Assembly (NCBI GenBank): GCA_007129135.1
Contig: SKWB01000270.1
Span: forward strand, 1 to 6,470
DNA length: 6,470 nucleotides
Reading direction: 5' to 3'
From: Halococcaceae archaeon
GTDB taxonomy: Archaea > Halobacteriota > Halobacteria > Halobacteriales > Halalkalicoccaceae
Part shown: positions 1 to 5,289 of the stretch, in pieces
Position numbering within the stretch: position 1 is the first letter of the stretch
Layout: every line of letters starts with the position of its first letter
Position numbers and translations under genes: made by a program
The notes under the pieces: model-generated
Seen by the model: only the letters and a program-made list of their open reading frames with translations
What the model was told of the DNA's origin: nothing
Database searches by the model: none

Positions 1-1
1 C

Positions 2-355
2 TTCCGGGTCGAACGCGACGGCGAGACGCGCGAGGCGATCCTCGTCGTCCACGACGGTGGCGTCGACGCCTGGGAGAACTACTGCCAGCACTTCACGCAC
101 ATCAAACTGGACAAGGGCACGGGTGCGCCGATGCGAGACGGCGAGATCCTCTGTGCGAACCACGGGGCGATGTTCGAGGCAGGTACAGGATACTGCACGT
201 TCGGGCCCTGCGAGGGGGCGTACCTGAACCGGATCGAGATCGAAGTGAGAGAGGAGGAGGTCACCCTCGCGGACGGGCGCTACGCGTTCGTCGGTCTCGG
301 CCCGGAAGAGCGCGACCCGACGGACCTCTCCTCGACGTCGAACATCGAGTTCTGA
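2..355 (+). CDS. Rieske [2Fe-2S] domain protein, C-terminal 117 residues (5' end outside window)
   Basis: This is an electron-transfer protein or domain carrying a Rieske [2Fe-2S] cluster. The frame is open from the window edge and ends in TGA at 353-355; the true start lies upstream. In the visible 117 residues the cluster ligands are clear: C28-Q-H30 and, 20 residues after H30, C51-A-N-H54, matching the Rieske pattern CxH...CxxH. After the second ligand pair comes a GYCTFGPCEG segment (residues 63-72), a Cys/Gly-Pro-Cys loop like that of soluble Rieske ferredoxins and NirD-like proteins, which then leads into a beta-rich tail. No catalytic domain follows, and the protein ends soon after the Rieske fold with an acidic, Ser-rich tail. 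It is therefore likely a small stand-alone ferredoxin-like carrier or the C-terminal Rieske domain of a larger protein. Its redox partner cannot be told from here. The next gene on the same strand is about 260 bases away, so co-transcription with the transporter is doubtful. Confidence 0.9.
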   Translation, partial: FRVERDGETREAILVVHDGGVDAWENYCQHFTHIKLDKGTGAPMRDGEILCANHGAMFEAGTGYCTFGPCEGAYLNRIEIEVREEEVTLADGRYAFVGLGPEERDPTDLSSTSNIEF

Positions 356-483
356 GAGTGGGCACCGGAGCCGGTCGGATCTCGTGGGCTCTGACGAACC
401 CCCGTCCGTATCACACGCCACCGGTGTCGCTCGATCCTGCGTCGAGGAACTGCGAACTGCGAGGACGATACCTCCGAGGTCGA

Positions 484-513
484 CCGGTTCGGGCACTCTC
501 GCACCCGAACCGG
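484..513. repeat. Perfect 10-bp inverted repeat, 10-base spacer
   Basis: CCGGTTCGGG at 484-493 is matched by its exact reverse complement CCCGAACCGG at 504-513. The arm centres are 20 bp apart, about two helical turns, which would suit a dimeric DNA-binding protein. As RNA it would form a strong GC-rich hairpin. No T-tract follows, so a simple archaeal terminator is less likely. It lies about 90-100 bp upstream of the TATA-like box of the transporter gene. Function is unknown. Confidence 0.55.
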
Positions 514-584
514 GGACACTGGCGCGGATGGAGAACCAGGGTTTCCGGCCACAGTAAGAGGGTAGATTGCCCCATTGAACGGGG

Positions 585-591
585 TTTTGTA
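585..591 (+). promoter_or_regulatory. TATA-like box for the MFS transporter gene
   Basis: TTTTGTA is the most AT-rich patch in this GC-rich gap. Its centre is about 31 bases ahead of the GTG at 619, which would put the transcription start some 25-27 bases downstream, just before that GTG, giving a nearly leaderless mRNA. The match to a haloarchaeal TATA box is imperfect (a G in the middle), so this is a moderate call. Confidence 0.4.
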
Positions 592-592
592 G

Positions 593-632
593 CCGTCGGA
601 CCGACGGGTGTACCACGAGTGATCGGACCGAT
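593..632. promoter_or_regulatory. Two palindromes sharing the core TCGGACCGA (candidate operators)
   Basis: CCGTCGG-A-CCGACGG (593-607) is a perfect 15-bp palindrome with one central base. ATCGG-A-CCGAT (622-632) is an 11-bp palindrome with the same centre. Both contain TCGGACCGA, offset by 27 bp. The first sits between the TATA-like box and the expected transcription start; the second lies just downstream of that start and overlaps the first codons. A repressor bound at either place would block the promoter. The word is not unique here: TCGGACCG also occurs inside the transporter coding region near 1786, so chance is not excluded. Confidence 0.4.
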
Positions 633-680
633 ACGCCGCGTGACCGAGGTCGCCCGCCCCCGAGTCGTAGGTCCGATCAC
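619..680 (+). repeat. 11-bp perfect inverted repeat enclosing the start region of the MFS gene
   Basis: GTGATCGGACC (619-629) is the exact reverse complement of GGTCCGATCAC (670-680). In the mRNA these would form an 11-bp stem with a 40-base loop. The stem begins with the proposed GTG start codon, and the alternative GTG at 640 lies in the loop. It may affect translation initiation or simply contain a further half-site of the TCGGACC operator-like motif in inverted orientation. It lies in coding sequence, so codon constraints partly shape it. Confidence 0.45.
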
Positions 681-1881
681 GGCCGGCCACGGCGTCAACG
701 AGTTCTTCGCGATCGTCGTCCCGCCGATCATCCCGCTGCTCGTCGCCGACTTCGGGATCTCATACGGCCAGGCGGGCTTCCTGCTCACGGTCTTCTTCGC
801 GATGTACGTCCTGTTCCAGCTGCCCGCCGGCGCGCTCGCCGACCGGATCGGGAAGCGGCGGCTGCTGATCGGCGGCCTCTTCGGGATGGCCGCTGGGGTC
901 GCGCTGGCGGCGACGGCGACGACGTACGGGACGCTCGTCGTCGCCCAGACGATCGCCGGGATCGCCGGCGCCACGTTCCACCCGACTGGCATGGCGATCG
1001 TGAGCGACGTCGAGAACGAGCGGACCGAGGGGAAGGCGATGGGCGTCTTCGGCTTCGGCGGCGCGCTCGGGACGCTCTCGGCTCCGCTGGTCGTCGGCGG
1101 GCTGGCCGCGCTCTTCGGCTGGCGGGTCGCCCTCGCCGGGGCGGTCGCCCTCGGGACGCTCGTCACGCTCGCCATCGTGCCGTCGCTCTCCGACGGCGGC
1201 GAGGGCGACGGTGGCGGCCGGGAGACGACACTGTCGGACGGCGGTCGCGAGTTCAGCTTCGGCGGGGCGCTCCGGTCGGTTCGCGCGGCTGTCGCCGTCC
1301 CCGTCACGCGCGGTGTCGTGGTCCTCTTCCTCGTGACGCTGGTCCTCTCGCTCCAACACCGGGCGATCCAGACGTTCACGACGGCCTACGTCGGCGGGGC
1401 GGCCGGCGGCTCGGTCTCCGTCGGCAACCTCGCGTTCTTCACCCTGCTGCTCGGCGGGAGCGTCGCCTCCCTCTGGGCCGGCGACCTCGCCGACCGGTTC
1501 GACCGGCGGCTGCTCGGGATCGGGGCCGCCCTCGCCACGGCCGGCCTCGTCGCGACGACGCTCGTCCTGACCGACCTCCTCGGTGCGCTCCCCTCGATCG
1601 CGCTGATCGCCGTCCTCGCCGTCTGGTTCGCGTTCATCGGCGTGGGGATGTACGCCAGCTACCCCGTGAAGAACGCGCTGGTCTCCGAACAGGCCGACGC
1701 CGCCTACAGCGGGAGCCTCTTCGGGGTCATCCAGACCGCCTCGGCGGTCGGGAGCGCGAGCGGGCCGGCGATCGTCGGCCTCCTCTCGGACCGGTGGGGC
1801 GTCGCCGCTGCGTTCCCCGCGATCGCGGCCGCGAGCCTCCTGCTCGCCGTCCTGTTCTCGGTGTTGCTGGTAGGGGAGTGA
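619..1881 (+). CDS. MFS transporter, fosmidomycin-resistance (FsR)-like exporter
   Basis: This is an inner-membrane major facilitator protein of about 420 residues, within the normal 12-helix range. The N-terminal half has the FsR-like first helix GHGVNEFFAIVVPPIIPLL (residues 23-41), the MFS signature loop GALADRIGKRR (71-81) between helices 2 and 3, and ATFHPTG (118-124), which resembles the FHP(E/A)G motif of FsR proteins. A hydrophilic Gly/Asp-rich linker (about 190-215) separates the halves, and a second loop, GDLADRF (288-294), repeats the signature in the C-terminal half. Family members are proton-driven drug or metabolite exporters; the substrate here is unknown. The GTG at 619 is chosen because it fits the TATA-like box at 585-591. 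A GTG at 640, giving 413 residues starting MTEVARPR, is an equally good protein start. Neither has a Shine-Dalgarno sequence. The open extension up to 358 looks non-coding. It runs towards the regulator gene at 1972. Confidence 0.88.
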   Translation: MIGPIRRVTEVARPRVVGPITAGHGVNEFFAIVVPPIIPLLVADFGISYGQAGFLLTVFFAMYVLFQLPAGALADRIGKRRLLIGGLFGMAAGVALAATATTYGTLVVAQTIAGIAGATFHPTGMAIVSDVENERTEGKAMGVFGFGGALGTLSAPLVVGGLAALFGWRVALAGAVALGTLVTLAIVPSLSDGGEGDGGGRETTLSDGGREFSFGGALRSVRAAVAVPVTRGVVVLFLVTLVLSLQHRAIQTFTTAYVGGAAGGSVSVGNLAFFTLLLGGSVASLWAGDLADRFDRRLLGIGAALATAGLVATTLVLTDLLGALPSIALIAVLAVWFAFIGVGMYASYPVKNALVSEQADAAYSGSLFGVIQTASAVGSASGPAIVGLLSDRWGVAAAFPAIAAASLLLAVLFSVLLVGE

Positions 1882-1894
1882 GCGCGTCGGATCC

Positions 1895-1924
1895 CGTCGT
1901 TCCTCGATCACGATCCGAACGACG
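1895..1924. terminator. Hairpin-forming repeat between convergent genes
   Basis: CGTCGTTC (1895-1902) pairs perfectly with GAACGACG (1917-1924) across a 14-base loop, starting 13 bases after the transporter stop. A second, weaker stem, GATTCG (1946-1951) with CGAATC (1963-1968), lies next to the end of the convergent regulator gene. Being palindromic, either could act on transcripts from both sides. Neither is followed by a run of T, and archaeal termination mainly uses T-rich tracts, so a role in mRNA 3' end stability is as likely as termination. Confidence 0.35.
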
Positions 1925-1971
1925 CCGGAGAGGGGTCCCCCGGGAGATTCGGGTGGCTCCGACGAATCCCG

Positions 1972-2256
1972 TCACTCGATCGTGAACGCCGGCTCCTCGA
2001 CCGACTCGCTCTTGCACTCCGGACAGCGAGACGGTCGGTTGAGCGGGTCGTCGAAGCCAGAGAAGCCACAGTCGCGGCACGTCGGCGGGGCGACGAGCAG
2101 CTGCTCGTCGCCGTGTTCGAGCGAGCGGGAGACGTGTTCGACGTGGCTCAGCGCGGAGCCCGAGGTGATGCCGAAGGCGGCGGCGAGCGCGCTGGGCGTG
2201 GCGGGTTCCGATCGGAGGCGCGAGACGATCCGCTCGCGGGTCGTCCGGTCGTCCAT
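1972..2256 (-). CDS. Small transcriptional regulator, HTH plus C-terminal zinc ribbon (COG3357-like)
   Basis: A 94-residue soluble protein. The N-terminal part (about 1-50) looks like a short helix-turn-helix: TTRERI begins the first helix, and PATPSALAAAFGITSGSALSHVEHV (about 18-42) forms the turn and recognition helices. The C-terminal part is a zinc ribbon with C60-R-D-C63 and C78-P-E-C81, separated by GFSGFDDPLNRPSR. The layout fits archaeal proteins described as an HTH domain fused to a Zn-ribbon and predicted to bind DNA; targets are generally not known. The ATG at 2256 is chosen because the HTH starts directly after it. The frame stays open to an ATG at 2343, but the extra 29 residues are basic and unlike the family. 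The gene is divergent from the sugar nucleotidyltransferase, so control of that gene or of itself is a reasonable guess. No clear TATA box is visible 28 bases upstream. Confidence 0.87.
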   Translation of the reverse strand: MDDRTTRERIVSRLRSEPATPSALAAAFGITSGSALSHVEHVSRSLEHGDEQLLVAPPTCRDCGFSGFDDPLNRPSRCPECKSESVEEPAFTIE

Positions 2257-2355
2257 GTCGGTACGGAGAGCGCCATCGAGGAGACGGTTTCGGACGGAGC
2301 TGTCAGCGGCGAGACGAAGGGGAACACACTTCAGTCTATCCATCAGTGTATGGAC
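2257..2355. promoter_or_regulatory. Divergent promoter region between regulator and nucleotidyltransferase genes
   Basis: These roughly 100 bases must hold the promoters of both divergent genes unless transcription starts further inside a neighbour. I see no strong TATA box on either strand; the most AT-rich patches are around 2286-2290 and 2329-2350. A small perfect inverted repeat, TCCAT (2339-2343) with ATGGA (2350-2354), overlaps the two tandem ATG codons of the nucleotidyltransferase gene. No operator is clearly identifiable. Confidence 0.35.
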
Positions 2356-3321
2356 ATGGACGCAGTCGTACTGGCGGGTGGGTACGCCACCCGCCTCTGG
2401 CCGATCACGCGCAACCGACCGAAGATGTTCCTCCCGGTCGGCGAACGGGCGGTCATCGACCACATCTTCGAGGAGCTGGAGCGGGACGACCGGATCGAGG
2501 ACGTCTACGTCAGCACGAACGAGCGGTTCGCCGAACCGTTCGAGGAGCATCTCGCCGAGAGCGAGTTCGAGAAGCCGCGGCTCTCCGTCGAGGAGACGAC
2601 CGACGAGGACGAGAAGTTCGGCGTCGTCGGCGCGCTGGCCCAGCTCGTCGAGCGCGAGGGGCTCTCGCGGGACACGATCGTCGTCGCCGGCGACAACCTG
2701 ATCAGCTTCGACTTGGCAGAGTTCGTCGACTTCTTCGAGGCGAAGGGGGGCCCGACGCTCGCGGCGTACGACGTCGGCTCGGCCGACCGTGCGAGCGCCT
2801 ACGGCGTCGTCGAACTCGAGGGCGAGGAGGTCGTCGCCTTCGAGGAGAAGCCGGACGAACCCCCCAGTACGCTCGTCTCGATCGCCTGTTACGGCTTCCC
2901 GGCCGAGACCCTGCCGCTGCTCTCGGAGTACCTCGCAGACGGGAACAACCCGGACGAGCCGGGCTGGTTCGTCGCCTGGCTGGTCGATCGCGGGCCGGTC
3001 TACGCCTTCACGTTCGAGGAGGCGTGGTACGACATCGGGACGCCCCAGAGCTATCTCGAGGCGGTCTCGTGGTACCTGGACGGGGAGAACTACGTCCACC
3101 CCGACGCGACGGTAGAGCGCGCGGAGCTCGCCGGCGACGTCCACGTCATGGCGGGGGCGACCGTCGAGAACGCCCGCGTCACCCGGTCGGTCGTCTTCGA
3201 GGACGCCGTGGTGCGCGACGGCGAGATCAGGGACACGCTGATCGACCGGGAGACGCAGGTCCAGGGGATCGACCTCTCCGGTGCGGTGATCGGCGCGCAC
3301 ACGAAGCTCAACGCCAGCTGA
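2356..3321 (+). CDS. Sugar-1-phosphate nucleotidyltransferase (NDP-sugar synthase)
   Basis: This cytoplasmic enzyme joins a sugar-1-phosphate to an NTP to give an NDP-sugar and pyrophosphate, supplying activated sugars for glycans such as S-layer or lipid-linked glycosylation. It has 321 residues. The N-terminal signature LAGGYATRLWPITRNRPK (6-23) is the nucleotide-binding loop with the Arg and Lys of the family. AGDN (111-114) carries the metal-binding Asp, AYGVVEL (148-154) and FEEKP (162-166) form the sugar site, and YDIGTP (225-230) carries the second acidic residue. From about 247 the sequence becomes a short left-handed beta-helix-like tail with hexapeptide repeats. The usual loop is GGxGTRL; here the second-last Gly is Ala. 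The ATG at 2356 gives the family's usual start MDAVVLAGG; an ATG two codons earlier (2350) is possible. Which sugar and which nucleotide are used cannot be told from motifs; glucose-1-phosphate with UTP or dTTP is the usual annotation for this group. Confidence 0.88.
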   Translation: MDAVVLAGGYATRLWPITRNRPKMFLPVGERAVIDHIFEELERDDRIEDVYVSTNERFAEPFEEHLAESEFEKPRLSVEETTDEDEKFGVVGALAQLVEREGLSRDTIVVAGDNLISFDLAEFVDFFEAKGGPTLAAYDVGSADRASAYGVVELEGEEVVAFEEKPDEPPSTLVSIACYGFPAETLPLLSEYLADGNNPDEPGWFVAWLVDRGPVYAFTFEEAWYDIGTPQSYLEAVSWYLDGENYVHPDATVERAELAGDVHVMAGATVENARVTRSVVFEDAVVRDGEIRDTLIDRETQVQGIDLSGAVIGAHTKLNAS

Positions 3322-3325
3322 GAGG

Positions 3326-4048
3326 TCAGGAGATCCGGGCCTCGGTGATCCGCAGCCGCCCTCTGGTGCCGTCCCACTCGGTCTCCGCCTCGTACTCGAT
3401 CCGCCGGTCCATGTGCGGGCCCGCGACCACGAGCGTCTCGAACTCGCCGCCCTCGCCGAGGACGTGGACGCCGTAGCGCTCGTTCAGCCCCTCGAGCTCC
3501 GTGAGCGCCTCCTCGTCGAACGTTCGCCCGAGCCAGGACTCGTCGAGGCCGGCGGCGGCGACCTGTACGACGTGGATCTCGAAGCCGGCGTCGAGCATCT
3601 CCCGGGCGAGCATCGAGGGCTCGCGCCGCCAGAGCGGGGCGAACAACGCACAGCCCAGACGCTCGCACATCGCTTCGATCCTGCTCGTCTGGAACTCGCT
3701 CTCGACCGCGCCGGCGGTGAGTCCCGCGATCCCACCAGGTTCGGTCTCCGCGAGCGCGACGAGCGCCGCCTCCAGCGGTTCGAGTTCGGCGTCACCCTGC
3801 GCGCTCGCGTCGACCGCCTCAGTCGCGGCGAGGTCGCCGGGATCGACCTCCGAGAGCGGGAGGCCGACGCTCTCGGCGGCCAGCGCCGTCAGCTCCGTCG
3901 CCGGGACGTGGTACATGTAGGAGTCCTCGGAGGGGTGGACCGTCACGAGCCGGGAGACGGGAAGCCCCTCCTCCAGCGCGCGATAGAGCGCCCAGGAGGA
4001 GTCCTTCCCCCCCGAAAAGAGCGAGATCCAGGCCCCGTCGTTCGACAT
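3326..4048 (-). CDS. dph6: Diphthine--ammonia ligase (Dph6 / COG2102 ATP pyrophosphatase)
   Basis: This is the last enzyme of diphthamide synthesis: it uses ATP and ammonia to amidate diphthine on the conserved His of elongation factor 2. It is a 240-residue soluble protein. The PP-loop of the N-type ATP pyrophosphatase fold, FSGGKDSSWALYRA, is at 11-24. The family-specific region includes GIAGLTAGAVESEFQTSR (106-123), FAPLWRR (136-142), VQVAAAGLDESWLGR (161-175) and the C-terminal LGEGGEFETLVV (197-208). This is the short archaeal form, without the C-terminal ammonia-transfer domains of the eukaryotic enzyme. The ATG at 4048 places the PP-loop at the usual distance from the N-terminus. It follows the DUF373 gene on the same strand with a 48-base gap and ends 4 bases from the convergent nucleotidyltransferase gene. 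No other diphthamide gene is in the window. Confidence 0.9.
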   Translation of the reverse strand: MSNDGAWISLFSGGKDSSWALYRALEEGLPVSRLVTVHPSEDSYMYHVPATELTALAAESVGLPLSEVDPGDLAATEAVDASAQGDAELEPLEAALVALAETEPGGIAGLTAGAVESEFQTSRIEAMCERLGCALFAPLWRREPSMLAREMLDAGFEIHVVQVAAAGLDESWLGRTFDEEALTELEGLNERYGVHVLGEGGEFETLVVAGPHMDRRIEYEAETEWDGTRGRLRITEARIS

Positions 4049-4096
4049 GGTCCCCGTAGCCGGTGGGAGGGCAAAGCCCCTCTGATGCGGCCCGGC
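4049..4096 (-). promoter_or_regulatory. Short gap before dph6 with a weak stem and weak TATA-like patch
   Basis: On the - strand GAGGG (4082-4078) can pair with CCCTC (4071-4067) around a 6-base loop containing TTT. That TTT (4075-4073) is about 26 bases ahead of the dph6 ATG, the distance of a TATA box for a leaderless transcript, but the match is poor. dph6 may be read from here, from the DUF373 promoter, or both. Confidence 0.2.
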
Positions 4097-5251
4097 CTAG
4101 TCGAGCAGCTCCGGTTCGGCGTCGCGTTCGATCCCACGTGTCTCCCCGAACGCGTTGCCCGTGTACATCCCGAGCAGGCTGACGAGGATGCCGAGGGCGA
4201 TGAACGCCGCGAGGTGCTGCAACGGCGAGAGGGCGAACCCCTCGACCGAGACGACGCCGATGTCCATCGGCGGCACCCGTGTCAGCGAGAGGATCGCGCT
4301 CTGCTGGAGGATATAGGCGGAGACCCCGCGGACGACGAGGCCGAGGGCGACCACGCCGAACGGGAGGTTGAGGTAGGCCGCCGAGACCGGTCCGTCGCGG
4401 ATCCACTCGTCGAGGAGCCGGCCGGTCGAGGCGACGAGCGCGGCCGCAGCGAGCCACGGCACGCTGTCGAAGACGAACTGCATGACCGGGAGGAGATAGC
4501 CGTCTGCCGTCTCCAGCCCGGAGACGCCGATCGCGCCCGCGAACGCGCCGATCAGTGCGAGGCCGCCGGCGACCGCGTAGGTGACGACCGACACCTGCCC
4601 GGAGTAGAGCGCGTTCTGCACGCCCCCCGGGACACGCGCGAGCAGGGTATCGACGCCGAGACCCTTGTACAGGAGGAACAGCCCCATCGCCGCGGTGATC
4701 GCGGCGATCCCGACGACGAGGCTCGTGTAGGTGACGAGCGCGGGGAGGACGAGCAGGGCGACCCCGAGCGGGACGAGCGTCGTCCGCCTGAGCTCCTCGT
4801 CCGCGAGGAACTGCTTGAGGAAGTAGTAGGTCGACTCGATGTCGCGGGCCTGCCTGACGACGACCCGGTCCACCGAGTCGACGCGAACGCGGCTCTCGAC
4901 GATCGGCACGAGCCGTTCGGTCTCCGCGCTGTCGATGACGACGACCGCCGACTCGATCTCGTTCTCAGAGAGTAGCGAGTCGATCTGGGCGGCGACCGCC
5001 CGGTCGGCGCTCACGACAGAGTCGCCGCTCCCGGAGACGAGCGCGACGAGCGTCTCCTCGCCCTCGTCTTTGAGTTCGCGGCTGATCCGCAGCGCCTCGA
5101 GCAGGCAGTTGACGCCCGCGTCCTCGGGGTCGGCGAGGCCGACGTCGACGACGAGCGAGCGCACCGCCTCCCAGCCGACGATCGGTGCGGAGAGCCCCGC
5201 CCTGGCGGCGATCTCGCCCGACCGGTCGAGGCAGACGACCAGCGTGCTCAC
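4097..5251 (-). CDS. DUF373 family membrane protein (divergent member)
   Basis: A 384-residue protein with a cytoplasmic N-terminal domain (about 1-155) and a multi-helix membrane domain. The N-terminal part matches the DUF373 plan: LVVCLDR (4-10), APIVG (22-26), LADPEDAGVN (39-48), LEALRISREL (51-60), ALVSGSGDSVVSADRAVAAQID (70-91), VVVIDSAETE (103-112), and VDSVDRVVVRQARDIESTYYF (124-144). Hydrophobic segments follow at about 158-180, 180-197, 221-245, 253-275, 293-312 and 342-363, roughly six helices, ending in a short acidic tail. The function of DUF373 proteins, which are widespread in archaea, is not known to me. Compared with the form I recall (acidic clusters like DRDDD and DGAEDE), this protein has DRSGE and DSAETE, so it may be a distinct paralogue. 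The start is GTG at 5251, supported by a TATA box 28 bases upstream. It lies between sppA and dph6 on the same strand. Confidence 0.87.
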   Translation of the reverse strand: MSTLVVCLDRSGEIAARAGLSAPIVGWEAVRSLVVDVGLADPEDAGVNCLLEALRISRELKDEGEETLVALVSGSGDSVVSADRAVAAQIDSLLSENEIESAVVVIDSAETERLVPIVESRVRVDSVDRVVVRQARDIESTYYFLKQFLADEELRRTTLVPLGVALLVLPALVTYTSLVVGIAAITAAMGLFLLYKGLGVDTLLARVPGGVQNALYSGQVSVVTYAVAGGLALIGAFAGAIGVSGLETADGYLLPVMQFVFDSVPWLAAAALVASTGRLLDEWIRDGPVSAAYLNLPFGVVALGLVVRGVSAYILQQSAILSLTRVPPMDIGVVSVEGFALSPLQHLAAFIALGILVSLLGMYTGNAFGETRGIERDAEPELLD

Positions 5252-5275
5252 GGATGAGAACCACTGGCCCGGAGG

Positions 5276-5282
5276 ATAAAAA
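5276..5282 (-). promoter_or_regulatory. TATA box of the DUF373 gene, also a T-tract after sppA
   Basis: On the - strand the sequence is TTTTTAT, centred about 28 bases before the GTG at 5251, preceded by a purine-rich stretch (AAGAAGAGG, a BRE-like position). The spacing is right for a leaderless haloarchaeal transcript. It begins 7 bases after the sppA stop codon, so the same five T residues could serve as the sppA transcription terminator. Confidence 0.65.
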
Positions 5283-5289
5283 CCTCTTC

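Larger units (their letters stand above)
356..618. other. Gap without a convincing gene, rich in inverted repeats
   Basis: About 260 bases between the Rieske stop and the transporter start. The transporter frame stays open upstream to a GTG at 358, but the implied extension of about 87 residues is rich in Arg, Gly and Pro and poor in acidic residues, unlike every real protein in this window, so I treat it as non-coding. It contains a perfect inverted repeat at 484-513, a tandem 7-base duplication (GAACTGC twice, 447-460), a short stem CCCC/GGGG with a TTTT tail (570-588) and a TATA-like box with a palindrome just ahead of the gene. No tRNA or rRNA is recognisable. The TTTT-tailed stem could end Rieske transcription, but it overlaps the proposed TATA box of the transporter. 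Confidence 0.6.

Noticed and set aside
570..588. CCCC/GGGG stem followed by TTTT as a bacterial-style terminator
   Set aside because: The stem is only 4-5 bp, intrinsic hairpin terminators are not the main archaeal mechanism, and the T-run fits better as part of the transporter TATA box.
358..618. N-terminal extension of the MFS transporter from the GTG at 358
   Set aside because: The added residues are Arg-rich and not acidic, precede the usual MFS N-terminus, and overlap the proposed promoter and inverted repeats.
280..690. Open - strand frame of 136 codons covering the gap after the Rieske gene
   Set aside because: It overlaps the end of the Rieske gene and the start of the transporter, is Arg/Ser/Pro-rich and has no recognisable motif or promoter.
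760..1911. Open - strand frame of 383 codons antisense to the MFS gene
   Set aside because: The opposite strand encodes a clear 12-helix transporter; this frame is low-complexity Arg/Asp/Glu/Pro and has no motif.
2113..2349. Upstream extension of the nucleotidyltransferase from 2113
   Set aside because: It overlaps the regulator gene antisense, and the family starts directly before the VVLAGG strand, as given by the ATG at 2356 (or 2350).
2257..3300. Long N-terminal extension of the HTH zinc-ribbon gene reaching back to 3300
   Set aside because: It runs antisense through the nucleotidyltransferase gene; family members are about 90-100 residues and start just before the HTH, matching the ATG at 2256.
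3413..4975. Open + strand frame of 520 codons antisense to dph6 and the DUF373 gene
   Set aside because: It crosses two well-supported genes, its composition (Arg, Asp, Glu, Gly, Ala runs without motifs) is typical of an antisense shadow in GC-rich third-position DNA, and no family is recognisable.
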